Notes under the pieces: model-generated
Database searches by the model: none
What the model saw: only the letters and a program-made list of their open reading frames with translations
Told to the model about the DNA's origin: nothing
Shown: positions 32,621 to 47,000 of the stretch, in pieces
Position numbering within the stretch: position 1 is the stretch's first letter
How the letters are laid out: every line of letters begins with the position of its first letter
NCBI GenBank assembly: GCA_963971305.1
Contig: CAXARO010001699.1
Coordinates: 1 to 64,000 of the forward strand
From: Arcuatula senhousia
Lineage: Eukaryota > Mollusca > Bivalvia > Mytilida > Mytilidae
Reading direction: 5' to 3'
Length of the DNA stretch: 64,000 nucleotides
Made by a program: the position numbers and the translations under genes

Positions 32621-34999
32621 GAGTTCCGCGATATTTTATACAAAATCGATGTTCAATGAAAGTATACTTTGAAGCGGATATTTTCGTCATAATGATTGTA
32701 AGATACAACTTTGAATAAAAATATTGAAATGTCCTTTGGTTTCACTTTCGTTTCTGCTATTTTTTATTTTTCGGAAACATCAAGGTGTCACGTGACCGAC
32801 AAAAGGGGTAACTTAATGTAAATTCGTTAAAGGCTATTTTCCAACCTTTTACACTGGACGGATTTTTTTGAAATTTGGCACCGAGTTGGAGGAAACTGCC
32901 TATTATTTGAAAAGTTCTGGCCGGTTGCTAAAATCTGGTCGGAAATATTTTTAATATAAAATAATTTGTTGAGGAGAATGGAAAATGAGCATTTCTTTGC
33001 GAATTAATCATTACTTTTTGTTCAAAATGTATGCATTTGATTAATCGGCCAGAACTTTTTGAAAACTACATAATTTTCTGAATTCGACCATGTAGGTTTT
33101 ATTTTCGAAGACTATTTCTAAAAGCTTGGAATTTTCATCTAAAGATGGCATGTAACGCCGTGATTTGTCATCGCCGTTAACGTCAAACACTCAGGTGACG
33201 TCATAAGGGAGTTAACTCAAGCCAAGGGTATTTTGTCATGTCATACAAAATAAAAAAAAAACGTCGTACGCTTTACCCCGGCAATTACTTGTCAAGTACT
33301 GTTTTGTTTTTAATGTCAAGTTATTAAGCATAAAATATTTTAGCGGGTGAATAAATAAAGTTATGCCAAACCTTCCTTATATGAAACCGAAACCAACGTC
33401 GCCGACTTTTTCAAAATTTTGTCCAATTTTGGTGACAGTTTTCTTTCTTCTTTTAATTTTACGATGTCCTTTTATTAAATGTAATTGTTTTTTGTACAAT
33501 TTAATATCTATAAGTTATGTTTTTATCCACATTTTGGCAATATTCGTGTGACTTGCACCTAAAACTATGCAATAATCATGTGCCGTGCAACTAAAATGCA
33601 GGGATTTGCCTGATATATAAACGGTTCATAAACCAAAAGAAAAAGACAAATTCTTGGTATATAGTGGCAGTACATGTATGTCTGAATAGTGGTGAATCAT
33701 TCAAGATTCCGATTAGAACTTCTATTTCTTTGTAAAAAAAACTCCCGAAAAAAAACTGCCAAGAAGTTGCCCCAAGTCTATTTTATTTTTATAAATATAA
33801 TGTTTTTTTTAAATCAAATTACTATATATAGACAGGGATTAAGACATCCCTGATATAGAGTTATAGACAAAGAACAATTTAAGGAAAATAATCTAGTTAA
33901 TTTATTAGCATATTATTATGTTTGTTAGATAAATAATGTAAAATTTAAGTTATGTTGCCCTTACAAGCCCACATTTTTGCTTGAAGATTAAACAAGAACA
34001 TAAATGATTTCATAAATTGCATCAAATATATATTAACCATACAAATTGTATAAGTAAAGTGTATCACAGACCTTTGAATAAATGTGAGTAATTAATAGTC
34101 AAAAGTTGACTGGTTGCTTTTTGGCTGCTGAGGAAAACAACATGATTTTTTAATGCTGACAGTCATGAAAATGATGTGCCAATTTAAAATGTGGTAAATG
34201 AAAATTGCAAAATGGAATATATACACTGTAAATGTTACATAATTTTTGAGTGTATAGTTTTAAGATGATTGTACTATGATGAATTGAAAGGATTTATAAA
34301 AATACTTTGTTACAGTGGATTGAGTAAATATGCATGCCACAAAATCTTATTAAATAAAAAAAAAACTTATGGAGCATTAACAGCTTTCAACTTTTATTAG
34401 TCTTTTATCATTTTTTAATAGACTTCATTTGGCAAATAAATTGAAACTATGTGATTTTATTCTTTCTTGCACTTGAGCTGTTCACATGGTATTTTGCATT
34501 GGCACTTTGAATGTGTTTTCTTTATCTTTGTGTGTCTAGTCAACTATTATACTTGTATGTCCAATATGGGTTCAGACAGGACTTTCTTCATTAATGTATT
34601 GTTCTGTTCTGTATTTGCCTTGATATGATGTTTTGTGGATCCATCAACAATAGAAAATATTTAGAGTAACAAACAAAAAAAGTTCTTATACCACATCTAT
34701 TATTTAATATTTCACTTGATATTAAATTCACCACTGAACTCATTCCTTTACACAACATATTAATTCATGATTTTTACTCAATCTTTTTCACATCATCCTA
34801 GGATGTTTATATATTTTGTAGCTGCTCAAAACAAATTTTCATAATTTCTATAGACTTTTGGACTCCTTAGTTGGAAGAATAAAGCAACACTATTTTGATG
34901 CTAGATATTTCCACTTGTATTCCACATGTTTCAGTATTGTAAGAATTATATATGCACAGTCAGCATTTATTCATATCTTGATGACTTAATTATCAACTT
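32621..34999. other. No gene recognised
   Basis: It contains an imperfect inverted pair (AAAAGTTCTGGCCGG near 32918 and CGGCCAGAACTTTTTG near 33047). Past 33600 the sequence is AT-rich with no structured feature I can support. Confidence 0.45.
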
Positions 35000-35005
35000 T
35001 TAGCT

Positions 35006-36047
35006 TTATATGTCTCTTTGTCTGAAAGAAAAAAAATATTTATACTTTACTTGCTAATACACATATATTAAACATACAATGTAGGACACAATTCACATAT
35101 AAATCCACATTTAAATTAATATTTTGCAAATAAATAATGTTTAAGAAATAAATATCAGCTTACAATAATGTATTTTTTATCAACAATAATGATCAATACA
35201 TGTAATAGTCTTGCAATTTCACATGTCCTAAAGTTGCAGCAATTCCACTTTAATATTATCAATCAATCAATCAATCAGCTTATTGGATAAAGCTCATGAA
35301 TTAACAATGCAATGTAATCAAAAAGACATATGTAAGACATAAGTATAAGATGTAAACAAGATGAAATAAAACATTTTTGTCCCAATATTTCAAGTTATAA
35401 TATTATATTATATTAATTAATTCATAATTTTTGGCCTAATACCTGTACATGTACATATTTCATATTATTTACATGTATTATCAGGTGTATTACTTGGTTA
35501 TCTTAGCAGTAATGAAAAGGATTTCATACCATAAAATGAGATTTTATCAACTGTACAGGACTGTATGCACATGTCATGCATGAGTACAAAATCAAATTGT
35601 ATGACCACATCCTATCTTAACCTTTTAAATTTTTAAAATGATCAAGTTAATTGTCCTTTTATTTTTACTAGCTGACAGTAATGCTGAATTTTAACTTTTG
35701 GCACTACCAGCAAAAGACCTAAGACATGAGCTACAATGACCTAAAACTTATAATGTGTGTGCAAAAGCATTTCAAAAGTCAAGAAATAACACACATGTAT
35801 AAAATCTGAGAAATTGGCACGAGTGTTCTTCTTTATTGTCAAAGTAGATCTAATGGTAGGCTAGCGATACAATTTTAAACATCATATTTCTCATGAAAAT
35901 AAAACAATATTACACAAAACTAATAAATAACCTGTTTGTATTTTTCCGATATTCGTAGTGGTCCAAAGTGGCATGGCAAATCATCACACTGCCAACACTG
36001 GGTCGGATTTCAGCAAGGGCTAACGATTTTACGGCTACATCGTCCAT
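35006..36047 (-). CDS. Candidate start of an unidentified minus-strand gene (small protein or first exon)
   Basis: A minus-strand ATG at 36047 opens 38 codons beginning MDDVAVKSLALAEI, in DNA visibly richer in CG than its surroundings. A donor (ACAG/gttatt) lies at 35932. If unspliced the frame stops after 45 residues. One possible acceptor at 35022 (ttctttcag) would join a 16-nt terminal exon (35021-35006) ending in TAA. That gives a 43-residue product, with AATAAA (34966-34971 on the plus strand) close behind. I do not recognise the product. It could equally be exon 1 of a longer gene whose other exons I did not find, or an unused open stretch next to a CpG-rich promoter. Confidence 0.28.
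35258..35280. repeat. Short (TCAA)n microsatellite
   Basis: ATCAATCAATCAATCAATCA is a short simple tract in AT-rich noncoding DNA. Confidence 0.7.
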
Positions 36048-36099
36048 GTCGTCAATAAAAGAATGTTAAAATTGTTTCCCATAATGAAATTAATTCAGA

Positions 36100-37730
36100 G
36101 CTCCGCCAACAAGGTCATCATCTTTAGAGTAGAGACGTAACAACTGACTTTTTATTAAAAAAACAGGTGCTTGTTGACATTTCAACGTCACTTACACAAA
36201 ATGGACGACGTCATAACAACGTCCAAGCACTTTTCCGATAATGATTTTCCAAATATGGTCATTGAAATACGCCCACGGCTTTTGACATATTTTATATTCT
36301 GTGAGAAATAACAAATATGTTCACTTGAAATGAAACAAAGGGTTCTTTTAGAATAAATATTGAACTTTTGAATCGATGTAAGACCGAATACACACTAGGT
36401 AAACGCTGTCCGCGAGAGCAAAGATATTTCGCGTTTTCACTGTACGGATATTTCGGGTTGTTGTTGACATTGGACACCAGGATTAAAATCGGTGTTTATT
36501 TTTACTATTTGAAGCCAATCGGAACTCATCGGCCTTAAAGAAAAACGTTATTTTTTAGTGTAACGGAAACAGCCGAATAGTTACGATTGTATTTGAAGCA
36601 TGGAATTGTATATGCTGACCCAATGTCTTTTTAAAATATACATTTCCAATCTTCTTTCAGTTTTAATGAAATTATTTGGTACTTTATCAACAATATTTGT
36701 ATTTTTTTTTAGCAGATGTATAGTTTTAAAAAAAAACCGATAATTTACCTATTTTTCTAATATTGTAAATGAACGGTGATTCAAAACACTTCAAAACAAG
36801 ATTACTATTTACCCAAAATGCATTCACACCCCTTCCTTATCATAAATCGCAGAAAATGCTCGTAACAGAGAACCTTCTGTACTGTTATTTCCTGTTCCGA
36901 TTTGGCTGTCAAAATCTTACTGTACTGTTATTTCTGTTAAACTGTACTGATATTCTGTGTTCTTTAAAATTTTATTCGTATATAAAAAAACAGACTTCAA
37001 ATTGCAAGATTGACTTACTGTCATATACACATGCAGGGCATTGGAACTTGTAATATATACTACCTCCTGTTTTCCGAATGGTCGAGTTGGAGTATCCATA
37101 GCACGACTTGGTGCAGCACCTTGTTACACAATACAATCATATAACAGCCAGATAAGCAAGTAACTATTCTAACAGTTATTTTTTTTTAAATAGATACTTT
37201 TTTAAATTAAACAACATTGCAATCTTATTTATACCCCCCCCCCCAAAAAAAAAAAAACTACGTGGAAAATCGACAAAATATTTTGTTATTCTATGTATTT
37301 ACTTCTCAACCCCATTCGATGCATAATACTACGTTCACGTACATAAACAAACAAAATGAAATTCATGTCAAACCCCATGCATTCATTCATAAGTTACAAA
37401 TTGTTGTCCCCCTAAGAATGAATATTTCTTGATCTACCTACATGTACTTCACCATTGTTCTATGGGGAATTTAATGTTGCACGTATGAAATCTACATATG
37501 CAAATGCGAGAGTTCAACTCAAGATGTAGCACATAGGTCCCTAGCACATATGCCTTTAGTGAAAATACATATTTAAAAGATAATACATAATACCGCCTGG
37601 TCTCCAAAACACATTACTATTAAGCTTTTAACCAAAAGTTAATATTTACAGGATACTTTTTCAATTTGTGCTCACAAATCTGAACTTTCCATTTTTATCA
37701 ATTTTTAGACAAATTGTATACTTCTTATAC
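36100..37730. other. No confident gene; flank between candidate promoter and satellite
   Basis: CpGs are locally more common at about 35950-36450, which fits a promoter for the candidate at 36047. The rest has only short frames and a C/A homopolymer run near 37233. Confidence 0.4.
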
Positions 37731-37736
37731 ATGGAC

Positions 37737-38090
37737 GTCAAGTTGGTTACTTATTCCTTATTCCCTATTCGTTACTTATTCCCTATTCCCTATTCGTTAC
37801 CTATTCGTTACTTATTCCCTATTCCCTATTCGTTACCTATTCGTTACTTATTCCCTATTCCCTATTCGTTACCTATTCGTTACTTATTCCCTATTCCCTA
37901 TTCGTTACCTATTCCCTATTCCCTATTCGTTACCTATTCGTTACTTATTCCCTATTCCCTATTCGTTACCTATTCGTTACTTATTCCCTATTCCCTATTC
38001 GTTACTTATTCGTTACTTATTCCCTATTCCCTATTCGTTACTTATTCCTTATTCCCTATTCGCTACTTATTCGTTCAACGAATGGAAAAC
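37737..38090. repeat. 36-bp minisatellite at the left border of the satellite array
   Basis: The unit is CGTTACCTATT, CGTTACTTATT, CCCTATT, CCCTATT (11+11+7+7 bp), repeated with variations. It is open in more than one frame because it has no stop trinucleotides; these are not genes. Its vocabulary is the reverse complement of the GAATAGGTAACGAAT motif in the adjoining satellite. Confidence 0.85.
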
Positions 38091-41000
38091 GAATAGGTAA
38101 CAGGCTTTTCACAGCTAGAAAATACATGCGATCGGCACTTTATTGCCATTAAAAGATTGGTTATGTCAAGTCTGACTGCCTGTTACCTCACTTATACCAA
38201 TAAAAAGTATTTTAGTAGGGCCGATGTACGCTAGATCGAATAGGAAACGAATAGGTATCAGGCTTTTCACAGTTAGAAGACACATGCGATCTTCATTTTA
38301 TTGTCATGAAAAGACAGATTATGTCAAGTCTGACTGCCAGTAACCTCATTTATCCCAATAAAAAGTTTGTTAGGAGGGCCGATATACGCCAGTTTGGATA
38401 GGCAATATATAGGAATGGGTATCAGGCTTTTCACAGCTAAAAGACACACGAGATTTGCACTTTATTGTTATGAAAAGATTAACCATGTCAAGTCTGATTG
38501 CCATTTACCCCATTTATCCCATTTATCCCAATAAAAAAGTCTTTAAGTAGGGCCAATATACGCTTGCTTGAATAGGCAACGAATGGGAAACGAATAGGTA
38601 ACAGGCTTTTCACAGCTAAAAGACAAATGAGATCTGCACTTTATTGTCATGAAAAGATTAACCATGTCAAGTCTGACTGCCTGTTACCTCAGTTATCCCA
38701 ATAAAAGTATTTTAGTAGGGCCGATAAACGCTAGTCCGAATAGGCAATGAATGGGAAACGAATAAGTAACAGGCTTTTCACAGCTGAAAGACACATGAGA
38801 TCTGCACTTTAATGTCATGAAAAGATAGATTATGTCAAGTCTGACTGCCAGTAACCTCATTTATCCCAATAAAAGGTCTTTAAGTAGGGCCAATATACGC
38901 TAGTTCGAATAGGCAACGAATGGGAAACGAATAGGTAACAGGCTTTTCACAGCTTAACGACGCATGATTTCTGCACTTTATTGTCATGAAAAGATAGATC
39001 ATGTCAAGTCTGACTGTCAGTAACCTCATTTTTCCTAATAAAAGGTATTTTAGTAGGGCCAATATACGCTAGTTCGAATAGGCAACGAATGGGAAACGAA
39101 TAGGTAACAGGCTTTAAACAGCTAAAAGACACATGATATCTGCACTTTATTGTCATGAAAAGATTAACCATGTCAAGTCTGACTGCCTGTTACCTCAGTT
39201 ATCCCAATAAAACGTATTTTAGTAGGGCCTCATCGCTAGTCCGAATAGGTAATGAATGGGAAACGAATAAGTAACAGGCTTTTCACAGCTGAAAGACACA
39301 TGAGATCAACCCTTTATTGCTATGAAAAGGTTTATTATGTCAAGTCTCATTGCCTCTAACCTCATTTATCCCAATAATCAAGCTATTGGTAGGGCAGATC
39401 TTCTGTATTTCGAATAATTAACGAATGGGAAACGAATAGGTAACAGGCTTTTCACAGCTAGAAGACACATGAGATCTACACTTTATTGACATGAAAAGGT
39501 TAATTATGCCAAGTCCCATTGCCTGTAACCTCACTTATCGCAATAATTAATCTTTTGGTAGGGCAAATTGACAATATTGCGAATAGGAAACGAATAGGTA
39601 ACAGGCGTTTCACAGCTAGAAGACACATGAGATCTACACTTTATTGACATGAAAAGGTGAATTATATCAAGTCTCATTGCCTGTAACCTCATTTATCCCA
39701 ATAATTAATCTAATGGTAGGGCAAATTAACGCTATTTCGAATAGGTAACGAATGGGAAACGAATAGGTAACAAGCGTTTCACAGCTAGAAGACACATGAG
39801 ACCTACACTTTATTGACATGAAAAGGTTAATTATATCAAGTCTCATTGCCTCTTACCTCATTTATCCCAATAAACAATCTATTGGTAGGGCAGATTTTCG
39901 GTATTTCGAATAAGAAACGAATGGGAAACGAATAGGTAACAGTCTTATCACAGCTAAAAGACACATGAGATCAACCCTTTATTGCTATGAAAAGGTTAAT
40001 TATGTCAAGTCTCATTGCCTGTAACCTCACTTATCGCAATAATTAATCTTTTGGTCGGGCAGATTGACGATATTGCGAATAGAAAACGAATAGGTAACAG
40101 GCGTTTCACAGCTAGAAGACACATGAGATCTACACTTTATTGACATGAAAAGGTTAATTATGTCAAGTCTCATTGCCTGTAACCTCATTTATCCCAATGA
40201 TTAATCTAATGGTAGGGCAAATTAACGCTATTTCGAATAGGTAACGAATGGGAAACGAATAGGTAACAAGCATTTCACAGCTAAAAGACACATGAGACCT
40301 ACACTTTATTGACATGAAAAGGTTAATTATATCAAGTCTCATTGCCTGTAACCTCACTTATTGCAATAATTAATCTTTTGGTAGGGCAGATTGCGATCTT
40401 GCGAATAGGAAACGAATAGGTAACAGGCGTTTCACAGCTAGAAGACACATGAGATCTACACTTTATTGACATGAAAAAGTTAATCATATCAAGTCTCATT
40501 GCCTGTAACCTCATTTATCCCAATAATTAATCTAATGGTAGGGCAAATTAACGCTATTTCGAATAGGTAACGAATGGGAAACGAATAGGTAACAAGCTTT
40601 TCACAGCTAGAAGACACATGAGACCTACACTTTATTGACATGAAAAGGTTAATTATATCAAGTCTCATTGCCTCAAACCTCATTTATCCCAATAATCAAT
40701 CTATTGGTAGGGCAGATTTTCGGTATTTCGAATAAGAAACGAATGGGAAACGAATAGGTAACAGGCTTCTCACAGCTAAAAGACACATGAGATCAACCCT
40801 TTATTGCTATGAAAAGGTTAATTATGTCAAGTCTCATTGCCTCTTACCTCATTAATCCCAATAATCAATCTATTGGTAGGGCAGATTTTCGGTATTTCGA
40901 ATAAGAAACGAATGGGAAACGAATAGGTAACAGGCTTTTCACAGCTAGAAGACATATGAAATCAATCCTTTATTGCTATGAAAAGGTTAATCATGTCAAG

Positions 41001-44000
41001 TCTCATTGCCTGTAACCTCACTTATCGCAATGATTAATCTTTTGGTAGGGCAGATTGACGATATTGCGAATAGGTAACGAATAGGTAACAGGCGTTTCAC
41101 AGCTAGAAGACACATGAGATCTACACTTTATTGACCTGAAAAGGTTAATTATGTCAAGTCTTATTGCCTGTAACCTCATTTATCCCAATAATCAATCTAT
41201 TGGTAGGGCAGATTTTCTGTATTTCGAATAAGAAACGAATGGGAAACGAATAGGTAACAGGCTTTTCACAGCTAAAAGACACATGACATCAATCCTTTAC
41301 TGCTATGAAAAGGTTAATTATGTCAAGTCTCATTGCATGTAAACTCACTTATCGCAATAATTTATCTTTTGGTAGGGCAGATTGACGATATTGCAAATAG
41401 GAAACGAATAGGTAACAGGCGTTTCACAGCTAGAAGACACATGAGACCTACACTTTATTGACATGAAACGGTTAATTATATCAAGTCTCATTGCCTGTAA
41501 CCTCATTTATCCCAACAATTAATCTAATGGTAGGGCAAATTAACGCTATTTCGAATAGGTAACGAATGGGAAACGAATAGGTAACAAGCGTTTCACAGCT
41601 AGAAAACACATGAGACCTACACTTTATTGACATGAAAAGGTTAGTTATGTCAAGTCTCATTGCCTCTAACCTCATTTATCCCAATAATCAATCTATTGGT
41701 AGGGCAGATTTTCGGTATTTCGAATAAGAAACGAATGGGAAACGAATAGGTAACAGGCTTCTCACAGCTAAAAGACACATGAGATCAACCCTTTATTGCT
41801 ATGAAAAGGTTAATTATGTCAAGTCTCATTGCCTCTTACCTCATTAATCCCAATAATCAATCTATTGGTAGGGCAGATTTTCGGTATTTCGAATAAGAAA
41901 CGAATGGGAAACGAATAGGTAACAGGCTTTTCACAGCAAGAAGACATATGAAATCAATCCTTTATTGCTATGAAAAGGTTAATCATGTCAAGTCTCATTG
42001 CCTGTAACCTCACTTATCGCAATGATTAATCTTTTGGTAGGGCAGATTGACGATATTGCGAATAGGTAACGAATAGGTAACAGGCGTTTCACAGCTAGAA
42101 GACACATGAGATCAACCCTTTATTGCTATGAAAAGGTTAATTATGTCAAGTCTCATTGCCTCTAACCTCATTTATCCCAATAATCAATCTATTGGTAGGG
42201 CAGATTTTCTGTATTTCGAATAAGAAACGAATGGGAAACGAATAGGTAACAGGCTTTTCACAGCTAAAAGACACATGAGATCAATCCTTTATTGCTATGA
42301 AAAGGTTAATTATGTCAAGTCTCATTGCATGTAACCTCACTTATCGCAATAATTTATCTTTTGGTAGGGCAGATTGACGATATTGCAAATAGGAAACGAA
42401 TAGGTAACAGGCGTTTCACAGCTAGAAGACACATGAGACCTACACTTTATTGACATGAAACGGTTAATTATATCAAGTCTCATTGCCTGTAACCTCATTT
42501 ATCCCAATAATTAATCTAATGGTAGGGCAAATTAACGCTATTTCGAATAGGTAACGAATGGGAAACGAATAGGTAACAAGCGTTTCACAGCTAGAAAACA
42601 CATGAGACCTACACTTTATTGACATGAAAAGGTTAGTTATGTCAAGTCTCATTGCCTCTAACCTCATTTATCCCAATAATCAATCTATTGGTAGGGCAGA
42701 TTTTCAGTATTTCGAATAAGAAACGAATGGGAAACGAATAGGTAACAGGCTTTTCACAGCTAGAAGACAAATGAAATCAATCCTTTATTGCTATGAAAAG
42801 GTTAATTATGTCAAGTCTCATTGCCTGTAACCTCACTTATTGCAATAATTAATCTTTTGGTAGGGCAGATTGACGATATTGCGAATAGGAAACGAATAGG
42901 TAACAGGCGTTTCACTCAATAGAAGACACATGAGATCTACACTTTATTGACATGAAAAGGTTAATTATATCAAGTCTCATTGCCTGTAACCTCATTTATC
43001 CCAATAATTAATCTAATGGTAGGGCAAATTAACGCTATTTCGAATAGGTAACGAATGGCAAACGCATAGGTAACAAGCGTTTCACAGCTAGAAGACACAT
43101 GAGACCTACACTTTATTGACATGAAAAGGTTAATTATGTCAAGTCTCATTGCCTGTAACCTCATTTATCCCAATGATTAATCTAATGGTAGGGCAAATTA
43201 ACGCTATTTCGAATAGGTAACGAATGGGAAACGAATAGGTAACAAGCATTTCACAGCTAAAAGACACATGAGACCTACACTTTATTGACATGAAAAGGTT
43301 AATTATATTAAGTCTCATTGCCTGTAACCTCACCTATTGCAATAATTAATCTTTTGGTAAGACAGATTGCGATATTGCGAATAGGAAACGAATAGGTAAC
43401 AGGCGTTTCACAGCTAGAAGACACATGAGATCTACACTTTATTGACATGAAAAAGTTAATTATATCAAGTCTCATTGCCTAGCTGTAACCTCATTTATCC
43501 CAATAATTAATCTAATGGTAGGGCAAATTAACGCTATTTCGAATAGGTAACGAATGGGAAACGAATAGGTAACAAGCGTTTCACAGCTAGAAGACACATG
43601 AGACCTACACTTTATTGACATGAAAAGGTTAATTATATCAAGTCTCATTGCCTCAAACCTCATTTATCCCAATAATCAATCTATTGGTTTGGCAGATTTT
43701 CGGTATTTCGAATAAGAAACGAATGGGAATCGAATAGGTAACAGGCTTCTCACAGCTAAAAGACACATGAGATCAACCCTTTATTGCTATGAAAAGGTTA
43801 ATTATGTCAAGTCTCATTGCCTCTTACCTCATTAATCCCAATAATCAATCTATTGGTAGGGCAGATTTTCGGTATTTCGAATAAGAAACGAATGGGAAAC
43901 GAATAGGTAACAGGCTTTTCACAGCGAGAAGACATATGAAATCAATCCTTTATTGCTATGAAAAGGTTAATCATGTCAAGTCTCATTGCCTGTAACCTCA

Positions 44001-47000
44001 CTTATCGCAATAATTAATTAATCTTTTGGTAGGGCAGATTGACGATATTGCGAATAGGTAACGAATAGGTAACAGGCGTTTCACAGCTAGAAGACACATG
44101 AGATCTACACCTTATTGACCTGAAAAGGTTAATTATGTCAAGTCTCATTGCCTCTAACCTCATTTATCCCAATAATCAATCTATTGGTAGGGCAGATTTT
44201 CTGTATTTCGAATAAGAAACGAATGGGAAACGAATAGGTAACAGGCTTTTCACAGCTAAAAGACACATGAGATCAATCCTTTATTGCTATGAAAAGGTTA
44301 ATTATGTCAAGTCTCATTGCATGTAACCTCACTTATCGCAATAATTTATCTTTTGGTAGGGCAGATTGACGATATTGCAAATAGGAAACGAATAGGTAAC
44401 AGGCGTTTCACAGCTAGAAGACACATGAGACCTACACTTTATTGACATGAAACGGTTAATTATATCAAGTCTCATTGCCTGTAACCTCATTTATCCCAAT
44501 AATTAATCTAATGGTAGGGCAAATTAACGCTATTTCGAATAGGTAACGAATGGGAAACGAATAGGTAACAAGCGTTTCACAGCTAGAAGACACATGAGAC
44601 CTACACTTTATTGACATGAAAAGGTTAGTTATGTCAAGTCTCATTGCCTCTAACCTCATTTATCCCAATAATCAATCTATTGGTAGGGCAAATTAACGCT
44701 ATTTCGAATAGGTAACGAATGGGAAACGAATAGGTAACAAGCATTTCACAGCTAAAAGACACATGAGATCAATCCTTTATTGCTATGAAAAGGTTAATTA
44801 TGTCAAGTCTCATTGCATGTAACCTCACTTATCGCAATAATTAATCTTTTGGTAGGGCAGATTGACGATATTGCAAATAGGAAACGAATAGGTAACAGGC
44901 TTATCCCAGTTAAAAGACACATGAGATCAACCCTTTATTGCTATGAAAAGGTTAATTATGTCAAGTCTCATTGCCTCCTACCTCATTTATCCCAATAATC
45001 AATCTATTGGTAGGGCAGATTTTCGGTATTTCGAATAAGAAACGAAGGGGAAACGAATAGGTAACAGGCTTTTCACAGCTAGAAGACATATAAGATCAAT
45101 CCTTTATTGCTATGAAAAGGTTAATTATGTCAAGTCTCATTGCCTGTAACCTCACTTATCGCAATAATTAATCTTTTGGTAGGGCAGATTGACGATATTG
45201 CAAATAGGAAACGAATAGGTAACAGGCGTTTCACTCACTAGAAGACACATGAGATCTACACTTTATTGACATGAAAAGGTTGATTATGTCAAGTCTCATT
45301 GCCTCTAACCTCATTTATCCCAATAATCAATCTATTGGTAGGGCAGATTTTCGGTATTTCGAATAAGAAACGAATGGGAAACGAATAGGTAACAGGCTTT
45401 TCACAGCTAGAATACATATGAGATCAACCCTTTATTGCTATGAAAAGGTTAATTATGTCAAGTCTCATTGCCTCTTACCTCATTTATCCCAATAATCAAT
45501 CTATTGGTAGGGCAAATTTTCGGTATTTCGAATAAGAAACTAAGGGGAAACGAATAGGTAACAGGCTTTTCACAGCTAGAAGACATATAAGATCAATCCT
45601 TTATTGCTATGAAAAGGTTAATTATGTCAAGTCTCATTGCCTGTAACCTCACTTATCGCAATAATTAATCTTTTGGTAGGGCAGATTGACGATATTGCAA
45701 ATAGGAAACGAATAGGTAACAGGCGTTTCACAGCTAGAAGACACATGAGATCTACACTTTATTGACATGAAAAGGTTAATTATGTCAAGTCTCATTGCCT
45801 CTAACCTCATTTATCCCAATAATCAATCTATTGGTAGGGCAGATTTTCGGTATTTCGAATAAGAAACGAATGGGAAACGAATAGGTAACAGGCTTTTCCC
45901 AGCTAAAAGACACATGAGATCAACCCTTTATTGCTATGAAAAGGTTAATTATGTCAAGTCTCATTGCCTCTTACCTCATTTATCCCAATAATCAATCTAT
46001 TGGTAGGGCAGATTTTCGGTATTTCGAATAAGAAACGAAGGGGAAACGAATAGGTAACAGGCTTTTCACAGCTAGAAGACATATAAGATCAATCCTTTAT
46101 TGCTATGAAAAGGTTAATTATGTCAAGTCTCATTGCCTGTAACCTCACTTATCGCAATAATTAATCTTTTGGTAGGGCAGATTGACGATATTGCAAATAG
46201 GAAACGAAAAGGTAACAGGCGTTTCACAGCTAGAAGACACATGAGATCTACACTTTATTGACATGAAAAGGTTAATTATGTCAAGTCTCATTGCCTTTTA
46301 CCTCATTTATCCCAATAATCAATCTATTGGTAGGGCAGATTTTCGGTATTTCGAATAAGAAACGAATGGGAAACGAATAGGTAAAAGGCTTTTCACAGCT
46401 AGAATACATATGAGATCAACCCTTTATTGATATGAAAAGGTTAATTATGTCAAGTCTCATTGCCTCTTACCTCATTTATCCCAATAATCAATCTATTGGT
46501 AGGGCAGATTTTCGGTATTTCGAATAAGAAACGAAGGGGAAACGAATAGGTAACAGGCTTTTCACAGCTAGAAGACATATAAGATCAATCCTTTATTGCT
46601 ATGAAAAGGTTAATTATGTCAAGTCTCATTGCCTGTAACCTCACTAATCGCAATAATTAATCTTTTGGTAGGGCAGATTGACGATATTGCAAATAGGAAA
46701 CGAAAAGGTAACAGGCGTTTCACAGCTAGAAGACACATGAGATCTACACTTTATTGACATGAAAAGGTTAATTATGTCAAGTCTCATTGCCTCTAACCTC
46801 ATTTATCCCAATAATCAATCTATTGGTAGGGCAGATTTTCGGTATTTCGAATAAGAAACGAATGGGAAACGAATAGGTAACAGGCTTTTCACAGCTAGAA
46901 TACATATGAGATCAATCCTTTATTGCTATGAAAAGGTTAATTATGTCAAGTCTCATTGCATGTAACCTCACTTATCGCAATAATTTATCTTTTGGTAGGG

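Noticed and set aside
32840..33120. Inverted GGCCAGAACTTTT pair as a MITE
   Set aside because: The arms are short and imperfect, with no visible target duplication.
37668..38100. Long frames of 128-142 codons with a YLFPIPYSL-type repeat
   Set aside because: They are translations of the 36-bp minisatellite, open in more than one frame at once.
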